A stretch of DNA of 64,000 bases from Pontibacter coccineus. Its GTDB lineage: Bacteria > Bacteroidota > Bacteroidia > Cytophagales > Hymenobacteraceae. The notes under the pieces were generated by a model. That model saw only the letters and a program-made list of their open reading frames with translations. It was not told the DNA's origin and did no database searches. Positions 1-8,646 of this stretch are shown here, piece by piece. A program made the position numbers and the translations under genes. Position 1 is the stretch's first letter, and each line of letters starts with the position of its first letter. The DNA lies in assembly GCF_030546575.1 (NCBI RefSeq), contig NZ_JAUOTN010000003.1, forward strand, positions 558,001 to 622,000. Reading direction: 5' to 3'.

Positions 1-3000
1 GGTTGGCCAGTTCCACGAGTCGGGCCAGGGTGAGACCCTGCGCAAAGCGACTGAACTTAGACCCGTCTGAAGACCCGATCAGGTCGGCCAGCTGGCTCCA
101 GCGGTGGCATACCTGCTGCTGCGTTTTCAGCTGTTCGGCCAGTGCTTTGTTCTTCTCGCGCTGCTGGGCATCCTGATCCAACAATAATTGCTGGCGTGCC
201 CGTTGCGAGATCAGCTCCCGCTGTAGTGCTGTTTTTTCTTGTAGCTGCTCCTGCAGCGTGGCTATACCTTCATCGGTCAGCTGTTTTTGCTGCAGCTGCG
301 TCAGTTCCTGTTGCACATCGCTCAAACTTTTGCGGAGCTCGGTCAGGTGCTTTTCGGTCTGCGCTTTCTGGTTTGCCAGGCGGTCGGCTTCGTCGCGGTG
401 GAGGAGCATCTGGCTCAGCACCTCGATGGTTTCAATGCCTTTCTGCTGCAGCACGTGGAGCAAGCCCTGGCGTAGCTCTTCCAGTACCGAGGTGTTCTGT
501 TGGTGCTTCTGCTGGCACTCTGTCTGGCGGGCACGGGCTTCACGCAACTCCTGCTGTTTCTGCAGTTGGTTGCGACGGGCCTCTTCGGCATGCCGGGCCC
601 TGGTGCTCAGTTCTTCATGGGCCGACTTGCGCTCCTGATCCGGGTCTTTGTCACCCAACAGGGTATAGCGTTCGGTCTTCAGCTGCGTCAGTTGCTCGTG
701 CTCTTCGGTTAGTGCCTGCTTTCGCTCTTCCAGTTCTTTCTGCTTCTGGGCCAGGTTATCTTTCAGGTTCTTAACCAACTGCTGTAAAGCAATGTACGCT
801 TCGCGCATCCCTTCCACCGCTTGCTGCTTTTGGGCATAGGAAGTGGCTTGCTGCTCTAACGTTTGCACCAAGCTGTGGCGCTCTTCAGCTTTGTAGCGCA
901 ACCCGAACGTAGCGGCAAAGGATTCGGCGGTTTCGGTATGCGCCTGCTGTTGCTCCAATTCGTCCGCCAAAGTCGCCTGTAGCTTCTGAAGCTGACTTTG
1001 CAGCATTTTGTCGGAGGCCTGCAACTGGTTAAAGGTCGACTGGGCCTGCACCTGTGCTTCGCGTAGTTGCTGCTGCTGCTGGTTTATACCTTCCAGTTCA
1101 CGGCTCAGTGCCCGGGCCTGCGCCAGTTGATGCTGCAATACCGTGGCAGCTTCTTGCTGCTTATGCAACAAGAGCGCTAACTGGGCTACGTTGTCTATAC
1201 CTGTTTCCTGTGGCAACCCTGCGGCCGCCTGCTTAAAGGTATGGCGGAGTCGCTGCAGTCCCGTTTCGGTTTCCGTTTTGGCAATCTGTTCCAGCTGCTG
1301 TTTTTGATCCAGGGAACTGCGTTGCACTTGTAGCTTTTGCAGGCCTTGCTCCAGCTCCTTCACCAGCGCCTGTTGCCTGTCGCGTTTCTGCACTTCTTCG
1401 GGCAGGTCGAAGGTATAGCCGCTCTCCGCAAAAGGGTGGTGGGTGGAGCCGCAAAGCGGGCAGGGCTCGTCCTGCGTCAGGGTATGGCGTGCCTCCTCGT
1501 ACTGCTGGATCTGCTGTTGCAGTTGCACGAGTTTTTGAAGTGCCAGTAGGTGTTCGCTTGCCTGGCTATACCTGTTTTGGTTATCCTGAAGAGCGGTGTC
1601 GGTTTCTTCCAGCTGTTGCTTCAGCTGTGCCAGATTTTCATTCGTCAACTGAAGCTTTTGCTGTTGAGCAGCGTGTTGCTGTGCTACTTCATGCAGACGC
1701 TCATGGCGGGCGAGCAGGGCGGGCTGTGCCTGTGCCGCCTGCTCCAGTTCCTCCATGTTTTTATCGGCCAGTATACCTTGGAGGGCAGTAAGCTTTTCAC
1801 TTTTTTGCTGCTGTAGTTGCTCCTGAAGTGTGTGCTGCTTTGCTTGTTGCTCTTGCAGGGTGGTTAACTGAGCTGCTTCTAAAGCTCGTTGCTGGGTCAG
1901 TTCCTGCTGCTCCTGCTGATGGCGCCGGATGCGCTGTTCGACCTCCTGCAGGTCGCGCAGCACGGCTTTGAATTCAGGCAGATGCTCTTTCAGATCCTGC
2001 AACTTTGCATTTTGCTCCAGCCAGTTTTTAATACCCGTTGCTTCCTGCGTCAGTTTTTCCAGTTCGGTTTGCCTGGTTTGCAGCTGCACCTGCTCCTGTT
2101 GCTGTTGTTGCTCAAAAGTGACGTAGGAGTTCTTATTTTTAGTGTAAGCATCACGAATGCTATTTAACTGATGGTCGAGCCGGACGGTCTGCGTCAGAAT
2201 TGGGTCCAGCTTCTGGACAGCTTCCTCTTGCTGCTGAAATGCTTTGGTGGCCTCTATTGCAATTCTTCCGGCAGCTTCCAGCTCCGTCTCCAGCGTGGGC
2301 ACTCGTTTTTGTAGGGTTTGCAGCTGCTCATGTGCTTCCACCACTTTGGAGTTGGCGCTTCGGATCTCGGCCAGTTCGCCTACAAACTGATGGGCCTGCT
2401 GGTGCTGGGCAAGTTTCACAAAGTCTGGCTGCAGTTGCTGTAGTTTCTGCTCTTGCACTGCGAGGGACTGCTCATGTTGCTGCCGACGTGTTTGCAACTG
2501 CGCTACCTGCTGCAGCCACTGCACCTTCGCCTGCAAGGCGGTCAGGTCTTGCTGAAGAGTTGCTTCCTGACTTGTTAGTTCCCGTATGCTGGTTTCGTAG
2601 GCTGCACGCTGCTCTTCGGGCAGTAGTTGTGTGTTCTGGAGCAGTTGCTCCAGGCTTTCGTATCTCAGTCGCTCCTGCTTGGCCTTTTCAAACGCAAACT
2701 TCGAGATGTCGGAATAAATGCCCGTATCGGTGATCTTCTCCAGCAAACTGCTGCGCTCGGTCGGGCTTGCCTTGAGAAAACGGGCAAAATCCCCCTGAGA
2801 GAGCATCACAGAACGCAGAAACTGGCTGTAGTCAAGACCACAGATCTCGGCCACCATGGCGGGCACTTCGCTGGGTTTCAGGTCCAGCAGTTCGTCTTTG
2901 TCGAAGTCGTACAATTCCATGTGTACGGGCTGTATCTTGCCATCGGCTTTCCCCCGGCTGCGGCGCAGGTGCCATTTCGAGCGGTATACCTTGCCGCCTG

Positions 3001-3253
3001 CCTCAAACTCCACCTCAGCGTAACACTCTGCCGTGTGGCGGGTCATCAGCTCCAGGGGGCGCTCGTTGTTATGCCGGTGCGCCATACCGTAAAGCCCTAC
3101 CGTGATCGCATCCAGGATCGTGGTCTTGCCTGCTCCGGTCGGGCCGGTAATGGCAAACAGCCCCGCATCAGCCAGCGGGCTCTGGTCGAAACGGATCTCG
3201 TGCTCACCTTTCAGCGAGTTGAGGTTCAGGAAGCGGACGGCGAGGATTTTCAT
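1..3253 (-). CDS. sbcC: Exonuclease SbcC, ATPase subunit (C-terminus cut by window edge)
   Basis: Large subunit of the SbcCD (Rad50/Mre11-like) DNA nuclease, which processes hairpins and blocked DNA ends. The frame stays open from the ATG at 3253 to the window edge (1084 codons visible). Walker A GPTGAGKT is at residues 37-44, followed by the Q-loop region containing LSQGDF. A very long Gln/Leu/Glu-rich coiled coil follows, interrupted by a zinc hook CPLC whose codons are at 1451-1462 (residue 598). The last visible residues, LIGSSDGSKF then RFAQGLTL, match the start of the SbcC C-terminal ATPase lobe, so roughly 130-180 residues are missing by family length. sbcD lies upstream on the same strand but is separated by an AT-rich membrane-protein gene. 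The coiled-coil coding is why spurious ORFs abound on the plus strand here. Confidence 0.95.
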   Translation of the reverse strand, partial: MKILAVRFLNLNSLKGEHEIRFDQSPLADAGLFAITGPTGAGKTTILDAITVGLYGMAHRHNNERPLELMTRHTAECYAEVEFEAGGKVYRSKWHLRRSRGKADGKIQPVHMELYDFDKDELLDLKPSEVPAMVAEICGLDYSQFLRSVMLSQGDFARFLKASPTERSSLLEKITDTGIYSDISKFAFEKAKQERLRYESLEQLLQNTQLLPEEQRAAYETSIRELTSQEATLQQDLTALQAKVQWLQQVAQLQTRRQQHEQSLAVQEQKLQQLQPDFVKLAQHQQAHQFVGELAEIRSANSKVVEAHEQLQTLQKRVPTLETELEAAGRIAIEATKAFQQQEEAVQKLDPILTQTVRLDHQLNSIRDAYTKNKNSYVTFEQQQQQEQVQLQTRQTELEKLTQEATGIKNWLEQNAKLQDLKEHLPEFKAVLRDLQEVEQRIRRHQQEQQELTQQRALEAAQLTTLQEQQAKQHTLQEQLQQQKSEKLTALQGILADKNMEELEQAAQAQPALLARHERLHEVAQQHAAQQQKLQLTNENLAQLKQQLEETDTALQDNQNRYSQASEHLLALQKLVQLQQQIQQYEEARHTLTQDEPCPLCGSTHHPFAESGYTFDLPEEVQKRDRQQALVKELEQGLQKLQVQRSSLDQKQQLEQIAKTETETGLQRLRHTFKQAAAGLPQETGIDNVAQLALLLHKQQEAATVLQHQLAQARALSRELEGINQQQQQLREAQVQAQSTFNQLQASDKMLQSQLQKLQATLADELEQQQAHTETAESFAATFGLRYKAEERHSLVQTLEQQATSYAQKQQAVEGMREAYIALQQLVKNLKDNLAQKQKELEERKQALTEEHEQLTQLKTERYTLLGDKDPDQERKSAHEELSTRARHAEEARRNQLQKQQELREARARQTECQQKHQQNTSVLEELRQGLLHVLQQKGIETIEVLSQMLLHRDEADRLANQKAQTEKHLTELRKSLSDVQQELTQLQQKQLTDEGIATLQEQLQEKTALQRELISQRARQQLLLDQDAQQREKNKALAEQLKTQQQVCHRWSQLADLIGSSDGSKFSRFAQGLTLARLVELAN

Positions 3254-3306
3254 GGGGGTATAAGTAAAGTTCACAGCTCAGTTAGGATAGCACTAACTGT
3301 AAAAAA

Positions 3307-3948
3307 TTAATGCTTCAGTGTCTTTATAGACCATCTTGTCCATATTATCATGAAGCGTATTGGATAGAGTATCGTGAATATGATGGAGATAAGTATTAGA
3401 AGGATTTTATGTTGAAGCAAATTTGAACCTAACATTATACTATCTTCAGAAATGAGTTCAGAGAAGTTTCTTATTTGTTGCTCAATTTTATTCTTCTTTT
3501 CAATGATTAAGATGTCATGATGAGTTAAAATATTCTCCTCTATCAATTCTTCAAACATATGACCATTGTAAAAGCCTTTTCCTTCTAATAATTCTTTAAA
3601 CTGTGGGGTGAAATTATTGTCATAGGCATATATTAAACTATCCTTCTGAACTAAGGCTTCAAATCTTCCCCATAAACTGGCTACTGTGGGATAAGCACTA
3701 TTTTTTAGGTCGAATTGTTGATCCATGTAAGAAAACAGCTTCTTCCTTAATAAGATTTTACTAAATGTAGCTTTAGGTATAGAATCTTTCTCCTCCTTCA
3801 AATTCAGGAGCATTAGCTGATTTTTTTCTATTCGACTTGTTAGATAGCCCTTGTAAGTATAATAACTTAAGACTAACAAGCTTACTAGAAGAAGGCTCCC
3901 GATAAAAATTAAGGATTCTCTAGCTATTGTTTTCTTTTCGATCATCAT
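3307..3948 (-). CDS. Hypothetical two-segment membrane protein, AT-rich, between sbcC and sbcD
   Basis: I do not recognise this family. From the ATG at 3948 it encodes 213 aa; a TTG at 3960 in the same frame is possible but less likely. There is one hydrophobic segment near residues 12-30 (IFIGSLLLVSLLVLSYY) and a second near 182-200 (LLILISIIFTILYPIRFM), with a charged, mostly helical domain of about 150 residues between them. That topology places the central domain on one side of the inner membrane. The base composition is clearly more AT-rich than sbcC and sbcD on either side, and its codon use differs, which suggests later insertion into the sbcD-sbcC unit. Its orientation is that of the neighbours, so it can be co-transcribed. 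Function unknown. Confidence 0.75.
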   Translation of the reverse strand: MMIEKKTIARESLIFIGSLLLVSLLVLSYYTYKGYLTSRIEKNQLMLLNLKEEKDSIPKATFSKILLRKKLFSYMDQQFDLKNSAYPTVASLWGRFEALVQKDSLIYAYDNNFTPQFKELLEGKGFYNGHMFEELIEENILTHHDILIIEKKNKIEQQIRNFSELISEDSIMLGSNLLQHKILLILISIIFTILYPIRFMIIWTRWSIKTLKH

Positions 3949-4033
3949 GTAAACCGGCAAGTAAATTTCTAGAATATCTATGTTTATAATTTAGGTGAGT
4001 ACATCTGGATTGAATTGAATTTATGTTACTAAG

Positions 4034-5260
4034 TCAGGACTCCTCCTGCCGCATCAACTCCATCAACTCCGCGAAGGTATGGCGCAACTCCGTATGGTCG
4101 CTTTCCGGGAAGGCGCTTTCGCAGCGTTTCAGGAACACGTCTTGCTCGCTCAGGGTATGGAGGTCCACTTCCTCGCGCACTTCCTGCTCCAGGGTTTTTC
4201 GGCCGGTTTTGATGAGGGGCGGACGGTGGATCAGGAGTTGCAGCTCGTTGCTTTTCAGGCTCAGGATTTCATCTAATTGCTGGTTGAGATCAGGTATAGC
4301 GGCATAGAGCTCTACCTGCAGTTCGGCCCAGGCGGGCAAAGTATAGCTGCTGTTATCGTAGATCGCAATTTTCTGTTTTACTTCTTCGAGTTCACCCTTA
4401 AAGCGCACCAGTTTGCGGCAGACAGGTATAGCGATCTCTTTCAGGTCCGTGAGTTTTCCAGCCTCAAAGTCCAGCACATAGACTACTTTTTTGTCGGCCA
4501 CTTCGCTGAAGCTGAGCGGAATAGGGGAGCCGGAGTAGCGGATGTGGTGCGTCTTGTTCACTTGCTGCGGACGGTGCAGATGACCGAGCGCTACGTAGTC
4601 GAACTCTTTTGGGAACTGATCGGCCCCGATCTGGCCGAGATTGCCGACATGTATTTCCTTTTCACTGTCGGAGGCCGAGCCGCCGGCAGCAAACAAATGG
4701 CCCATGGCCACCACCGGTATACCTTGCGCTTTGTAAGGCTGCACGTGTGGCACAAAGGCGGCGTAGTGGGCGGCTATACCTTGCTTGATGCGCTGCTCGC
4801 GCTCCTCGTAGCTTTCGCCAGGTATGGAAAGGCGTATGTCGCGGTCGCGCAGGAAAGGCACGGCGCAAACCACCAGCTCCAGTTCGCCGTTTTCGTCCCT
4901 TAGTTCGATTAGTTCGTCCAACAGGTCAGAAGTGGCGCCGCCTATCACTTTTATGTTAAAGCAGTCGAGCAGTTCTTTGGGTGCGTTGAGCGTGGAAACC
5001 GAATCGTGGTTGCCGCCCGTGATGATGATGTGGCGGCAGCAAGTGGCACATACCTTCGTCAGGAAATTATAATATTGTTTGAGGGCGGTGTTGGAGGGAG
5101 CGCCCGTGTCGAACACATCGCCGGCCATTAGCAGCACGTCAACTTTTTCGGCTTCAATGGTTTGCAGGAGCCAGTCCAGGAAATGCTGGTGTTCTTCGGT
5201 TCGTTCGAGGTTGACGAGTCGCTGGCCGAGGTGCCAGTCTGACGTGTGTAGTATGCGCAT
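4034..5260 (-). CDS. sbcD: Exonuclease SbcD, nuclease subunit
   Basis: Calcineurin-like metallophosphoesterase subunit (408 aa) of the SbcCD nuclease, acting with SbcC in the cytoplasm. The phosphoesterase motifs are in order: DWH (D8, H10), GDVFD (47-51), GGNHD (82-86), and later MGHLF and LGHLHR. The C-terminal part carries the capping domain typical of Mre11/SbcD. The ATG at 5260 is preferred over an upstream TTG at 5290 because MRILHTSDWH is the standard family N-terminus and an AAAGGAG lies 10-16 bases before it. Full length for the family. It is followed, after about 85 bp, by the inserted AT-rich gene and then sbcC. Confidence 0.95.
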   Translation of the reverse strand: MRILHTSDWHLGQRLVNLERTEEHQHFLDWLLQTIEAEKVDVLLMAGDVFDTGAPSNTALKQYYNFLTKVCATCCRHIIITGGNHDSVSTLNAPKELLDCFNIKVIGGATSDLLDELIELRDENGELELVVCAVPFLRDRDIRLSIPGESYEEREQRIKQGIAAHYAAFVPHVQPYKAQGIPVVAMGHLFAAGGSASDSEKEIHVGNLGQIGADQFPKEFDYVALGHLHRPQQVNKTHHIRYSGSPIPLSFSEVADKKVVYVLDFEAGKLTDLKEIAIPVCRKLVRFKGELEEVKQKIAIYDNSSYTLPAWAELQVELYAAIPDLNQQLDEILSLKSNELQLLIHRPPLIKTGRKTLEQEVREEVDLHTLSEQDVFLKRCESAFPESDHTELRHTFAELMELMRQEES

Positions 5261-5450
5261 GTCCCTATTCCTTTCTCCTTTGCACCACAAGTTACATTAA
5301 GGCATAGCTATACTGCAAGTTTGTGATATAAATTTTTCCGGATCAGGTATAGCCGTTTTTCTATATAGAACCGGTTAGTTCGGGAATCAGAAAGGCGGCT
5401 AACAGGGGTTTGTGTCGCAGGCGGGCATCTTTGGGATCAGAGTTGTCGCT

Positions 5451-5873
5451 CTACTCGTTAATCCAGATCAGGGCGTCTTTCTGGTTGGAGAAGTTCTTGA
5501 ACTGGAACCGGTTGATGCTTAGCGCCTCAGCGCGGGTAGCGACTGCCTCGAGGGACAACCTCGCGAAAAGGCTGCTTGGCAGTACTCTGGCCAGCTTCTC
5601 AAGTGGGGTTTGGGAAAGCAATTCGTAGAAATGTTTAGACATCCACTCCTTGGTAGGTGCGTCCAGCAAGATCAGACGTTCCGCATTGGCTACTGCTCTG
5701 GTGATGCCGGTGTCACGGAGGGTCTCGTATAATTTGGTACCGCCTATGACCATTTCTTCGTGTTTCACGCCCCGCAGCCACTCGGCCAGCAATAAATTAT
5801 TTTCCCGGTCAATCTGTATCTTGTAGAAATCAGAGGAAAATATCGTTTGGTAAGAGGGGTACATCAACAGCAT
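5451..5873 (-). CDS. STAS/SpoIIAA-like hypothetical protein
   Basis: A 140-aa soluble protein. The layout (short strand-rich N-terminus ending in NLLLAEWLRG, then MVIGGTKLYETL, then ERLILLDAPTKEWMS) resembles small Bacteroidota proteins with a STAS or SpoIIAA-like fold that follow a 'what was written on this surface' pattern of alternating strands and helices. There are no catalytic motifs. The start could be the ATG at 5873 or the ATG at 5864. It stands alone between sbcD (upstream, same strand) and the rhodanese gene. The family placement is by overall look only and is tentative; that it is a real gene is more secure. Confidence 0.6.
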   Translation of the reverse strand: MLLMYPSYQTIFSSDFYKIQIDRENNLLLAEWLRGVKHEEMVIGGTKLYETLRDTGITRAVANAERLILLDAPTKEWMSKHFYELLSQTPLEKLARVLPSSLFARLSLEAVATRAEALSINRFQFKNFSNQKDALIWINE

Positions 5874-5946
5874 GTTATCAAATAAGTCATGTAAAGGTAC
5901 GTGTAAATACTATGTGACGTTCATGCTGCTGTAATAATTGCCCCTA

Positions 5947-6342
5947 CTATTCTTTTACCGGAAGACCGGCCGCTTTCAGGTTCTGGTACCCCCCGATATT
6001 ATAGACATTTTTAAAACCGGCTTCTTCCATCAGTTTGGCCGCTTTTCCGCTGCGGTTGCCGCTGGCGCAATACAGGTAGTAGGTTTTGTCTTTGTCCCAA
6101 TGCTGCATTTCTTTTTCAAACTCCCCGCTCAGGAAGTCGGCGTGCTGCGTCTTTTCGAGGTGTCCTGCCGCAAACTCAGTAGCAGTGCGCACATCAACCA
6201 GCATAATTTCTTTGTTGTCGATCTTTTCATGATGGGCTTTGTATTCGGTGGCAGATATGGTTTTCACTTTAGCATCGCCCTGCTGTGGGCTGCTGCAGCT
6301 CAGTAAGCCAGCTGCCAGTAAGTTTATCAGGAATAGTTTCAT
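5947..6342 (-). CDS. Rhodanese-domain lipoprotein
   Basis: Single rhodanese domain (131 aa) behind a lipoprotein signal: LLSC with Cys16 as the predicted acylated residue, so the enzyme probably faces the periplasm. The domain begins with MLVDVRTATEFAAGH (47-61). The active-site loop is CASGNRS with catalytic Cys92, followed by the helix and the NIGGY motif of single-domain rhodaneses. Rhodaneses carry sulfane sulfur as a Cys persulfide. The gene lies 112 bp downstream of the ArsR-family regulator on the same strand, which suggests co-regulation; ArsR-rhodanese pairs are known in persulfide responses. Confidence 0.88.
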   Translation of the reverse strand: MKLFLINLLAAGLLSCSSPQQGDAKVKTISATEYKAHHEKIDNKEIMLVDVRTATEFAAGHLEKTQHADFLSGEFEKEMQHWDKDKTYYLYCASGNRSGKAAKLMEEAGFKNVYNIGGYQNLKAAGLPVKE

Positions 6343-6454
6343 GGAGGTTGCGGTTTGACCTATGTTAAATAAACGTTTGCAAGAAGCTTTCAGTGCATCG
6401 GCTCCGTTGGGAGTTCAGTTTAAAAAGTAATGATATGAAAATAATTTCATTTTA

Positions 6455-6772
6455 CTATGCTGTCTTCTGTACCGGTTTGCAGCCCTTAATGCAATCGATG
6501 ATGTTGGAGATGCTGGAATCTGTCAGAAAATAAAACACATTTTTGCCCTGCCGACGGGTTTCCACCAGACCCTTGTCGCGCATGTTGGTGAGGTGATGGG
6601 AGAGGAGCGACTGCTCGATTTCCAGCACTTCCTGCAGCTGGCTCACGGTGAGCTGGTCCTGCTGCTCAAGTAAGTCAATGATGCTGATACGCACCGGGTG
6701 GGCCACGCATTTGAGTACATAGGCCGTTCGTTCCAGCTTCTTCTTGTCTACCCTTACTTTTAGGTCGTTCAT
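6455..6772 (-). CDS. ArsR-family winged-helix regulator
   Basis: A 105-aa ArsR/SmtB-type repressor starting at the ATG at 6772; the TTG at 6799 would add nine unconserved residues. The winged helix is clear: LKCVAHPVRISIIDLL, the recognition helix region IEQSLLSHHLTNMRDKGLV, and the wing ETRRQGKNVFYFL. It lacks an obvious metal-binding CxC. It has Cys22 in the first helix region and Cys94 and Cys98 near the C-terminus. With a rhodanese downstream, a thiol or persulfide switch is a reasonable inference. A near-perfect palindrome at 6799-6822, just upstream, is the likely autoregulatory operator. Confidence 0.9.
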   Translation of the reverse strand: MNDLKVRVDKKKLERTAYVLKCVAHPVRISIIDLLEQQDQLTVSQLQEVLEIEQSLLSHHLTNMRDKGLVETRRQGKNVFYFLTDSSISNIIDCIKGCKPVQKTA

Positions 6773-6798
6773 GCGCGTGTTAATAATAGGTAATTGCA

Positions 6799-6822
6799 AT
6801 ACATGATCATTTATTCATGTAT
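6799..6822 (-). promoter_or_regulatory. Palindromic operator upstream of the arsR-family gene
   Basis: Arms ATACATGA (6799-6806) and TCATGTAT (6815-6822) form a perfect 8-bp inverted repeat with an 8-bp AT-rich spacer. This matches the general ArsR-family layout ATA..TGA-N-TCA..TAT. It sits 27-50 bp upstream of the regulator's ATG, where it would overlap the promoter. The regulator assignment is inference from position. Confidence 0.75.
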
Positions 6823-6973
6823 AAGTTTTAATACAATTCTCAGCGGCTTTAGGTTCCGGGAAAGTTGACAGTAGCACAGGCAGGTCGAAACGGGTCAGGT
6901 ATAGCGAAACAAAGTGTTTGCAAGCCCGGCGAAGACCGTGGGGGGTATGGAGGGGACCAGGGTTCCTGAAACA

Positions 6974-7002
6974 GGAAAAGCCGGCACGGGGCCGGCTTTT
7001 CC
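6974..7002 (-). terminator. Hairpin terminator after catalase
   Basis: Perfect 12-bp stem (6974-6985 with 6991-7002) and 5-nt loop. The stem includes GGCTTTTCC, so the T tract is short and inside the stem. It lies 24 bp beyond the catalase stop codon. Confidence 0.7.
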
Positions 7003-7025
7003 ATAGCACAAAATAGCGTGTCAAC

Positions 7026-8531
7026 TTAGTGCGCTTGCACGCCGCCCGTGTGGGCGCTTACGTCAACGCCCAGGCCTTGCGCAACACCCAGTCCAAGACC
7101 GATGTCGGCGCGGAAGAAGTGACACAGCTGACGGTTTATAATCTCTGCCCGCTTCGGTCCGTCTATACCTTGCATGGCTCCCACGATATTGCTGATAGTG
7201 TTTTTCTTGTCCTCCGGCGTCATCAAACGGAACAGGTCACCCGGCTGGGTATAGTGGTCGTTCTCGCCCTCGGCGTTGCGGTCGTACCAGTCGGCCACTA
7301 CGTTGGTGCCCAGGTTTTGCGCCGGCTCTTTGTAAGTTTCATCTGCCTTGATGTTGTCGAAAGAGTTCGGGAAATAGTTGGGGGTGCTGCCGCCGTTGCC
7401 GTCCACACGCATGGCGCCGTCGCGCTGGTAGTTGTTTACCGCAAACGGACAGCGGTTTACCGGAATCTGCTCGTAATTCGCTCCAATGCGGTAGCGCTGC
7501 GAGTCCGGGTAAGACAGGATGCGGCCCTGCAGCATGCGGTCAGGCGAGAAGCCGATGCCGTCCACGAGGTGCGCCGGAGCGAAAGCAGCCTGCTCCACGT
7601 GCGCGAAGTAATTGTCCGGAATCTCGTTCAACTCCAAAACGCCCACATCGATCAGCGGGTAGTCTTTCTGCGACCATACCTTGGTCAGGTCGAACGGGTT
7701 CCACTTGTAAGTTGCGGCTTCGGCCTCCGGCATAATCTGCACTTTCATGGCCCAGCGCGGGAAGTCGCCCCGGTCGATGGCCTCTACCAAATCGCGCTGC
7801 GCCTGGTCGGGGTCCATGCCCTTCATCAGAGTCGCTTCGGAGTCGGTGAAGTTCCGGATGCCCTGCAGCGTCTTGAAGTGGAATTTCACGAAGAAACGCT
7901 CGTTTTCTTTGTTGATGAAGGAGAAGGTATGGCTGCCGAAACCGTGCATGTGGCGGTAAGAAAACGGGGTGCCGCGGTCGCTCATCAGTATGACCACCTG
8001 GTGCAGACTCTCCGGGTTCAGGGACCAGAAGTCCCACATCATGGTGGCGCTCTTGGTATTGGTGCGCGGGTCGCGCTTTTGGGTATGGATGAAGTCCGGG
8101 AATTTTTTCGGATCCTTGATAAAGAACACCGGCGTGTTGTTGCCCACCAGGTCCCAATTACCTTCCTCGGTATAGAACTTCAGGGCGAAGCCACGTGGGT
8201 CGCGCTCCGAGTCGGCACTACCTTTTTCGCCGCCTACTGTCGAGAAGCGCAGAAAAACGCGGGTTTCTTTGCCGATCTCGCTGAACAGCCTGGCTTTTGT
8301 ATATCGGGTGATGTCGTGGGTAACCGTGAAGGAGCCGTAAGCGCCGGTGCCTTTGGCGTGTACCACACGCTCTGGGGTGCGCTCACGGTTAAAGTGCGCC
8401 AGTTTTTCGTGCAGGATAAAGTCTTCGAGCAGAATCGGGCCACGTGGACCGGCGGTCATGCTGTTTTCGTGCTCGTAGTAAGGCTTACCGGAAGCGGTGG
8501 TTAATTTGGCAGGTTGATTTTCGCTGTTCAT
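7026..8531 (-). CDS. katA: Monofunctional heme catalase
   Basis: Small-subunit catalase (501 aa) that disproportionates hydrogen peroxide. The active-site block [20 protein letters not shown] contains distal His58. [11 protein letters not shown] carries the conserved Asn. RILSYPDSQ contains the proximal heme-ligand Tyr341. Length and order of motifs are those of a complete clade-3-type enzyme. The ATG at 8531 is preferred over a TTG at 8570 in the same frame. It has its own Bacteroidota-type promoter (8568-8599) and a downstream hairpin, so it is a single-gene transcription unit. The symbol katA is used by family; the exact paralogue name cannot be fixed from sequence. A 491-codon open frame on the opposite strand is a shadow of this gene. 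Confidence 0.96.
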   Translation of the reverse strand: MNSENQPAKLTTASGKPYYEHENSMTAGPRGPILLEDFILHEKLAHFNRERTPERVVHAKGTGAYGSFTVTHDITRYTKARLFSEIGKETRVFLRFSTVGGEKGSADSERDPRGFALKFYTEEGNWDLVGNNTPVFFIKDPKKFPDFIHTQKRDPRTNTKSATMMWDFWSLNPESLHQVVILMSDRGTPFSYRHMHGFGSHTFSFINKENERFFVKFHFKTLQGIRNFTDSEATLMKGMDPDQAQRDLVEAIDRGDFPRWAMKVQIMPEAEAATYKWNPFDLTKVWSQKDYPLIDVGVLELNEIPDNYFAHVEQAAFAPAHLVDGIGFSPDRMLQGRILSYPDSQRYRIGANYEQIPVNRCPFAVNNYQRDGAMRVDGNGGSTPNYFPNSFDNIKADETYKEPAQNLGTNVVADWYDRNAEGENDHYTQPGDLFRLMTPEDKKNTISNIVGAMQGIDGPKRAEIINRQLCHFFRADIGLGLGVAQGLGVDVSAHTGGVQAH

Positions 8532-8567
8532 ATCCAAGGGTTTTGAGGTTGCTGTGTTTGAATGCCT

Positions 8568-8599
8568 CAAAAGTATAGCCCCTAGCTATATAGATCAAA
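8568..8599 (-). promoter_or_regulatory. Bacteroidota-type promoter for catalase
   Basis: On the minus strand TTTG (8596-8599), a 20-bp spacer and TACTTTTG (8568-8575) match the published Bacteroidota consensus TTTG-N19-21-TAnnTTTG. The expected start site lies about 30 bp before the ATG at 8531. Confidence 0.7.
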
Positions 8600-8646
8600 T
8601 CAATTAAGTTTATGGTGTGATAGCTTTTGTCTATTATGTGCCAGGC

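Noticed and set aside
1..3253. Many plus-strand ORFs opposite sbcC
   Set aside because: They come from the Gln/Leu/Glu-rich coiled-coil coding; the minus frame is continuous and has all SbcC motifs.
6815..7024. 69-codon frame upstream of arsR
   Set aside because: It covers the catalase terminator hairpin and the arsR operator, and has no motif.
7029..8504. 491-codon open frame on the plus strand
   Set aside because: It lies fully antisense to catalase, whose motifs and promoter are clear; the translated product (Val/His/Arg-rich) is the usual shadow of a high-GC gene.
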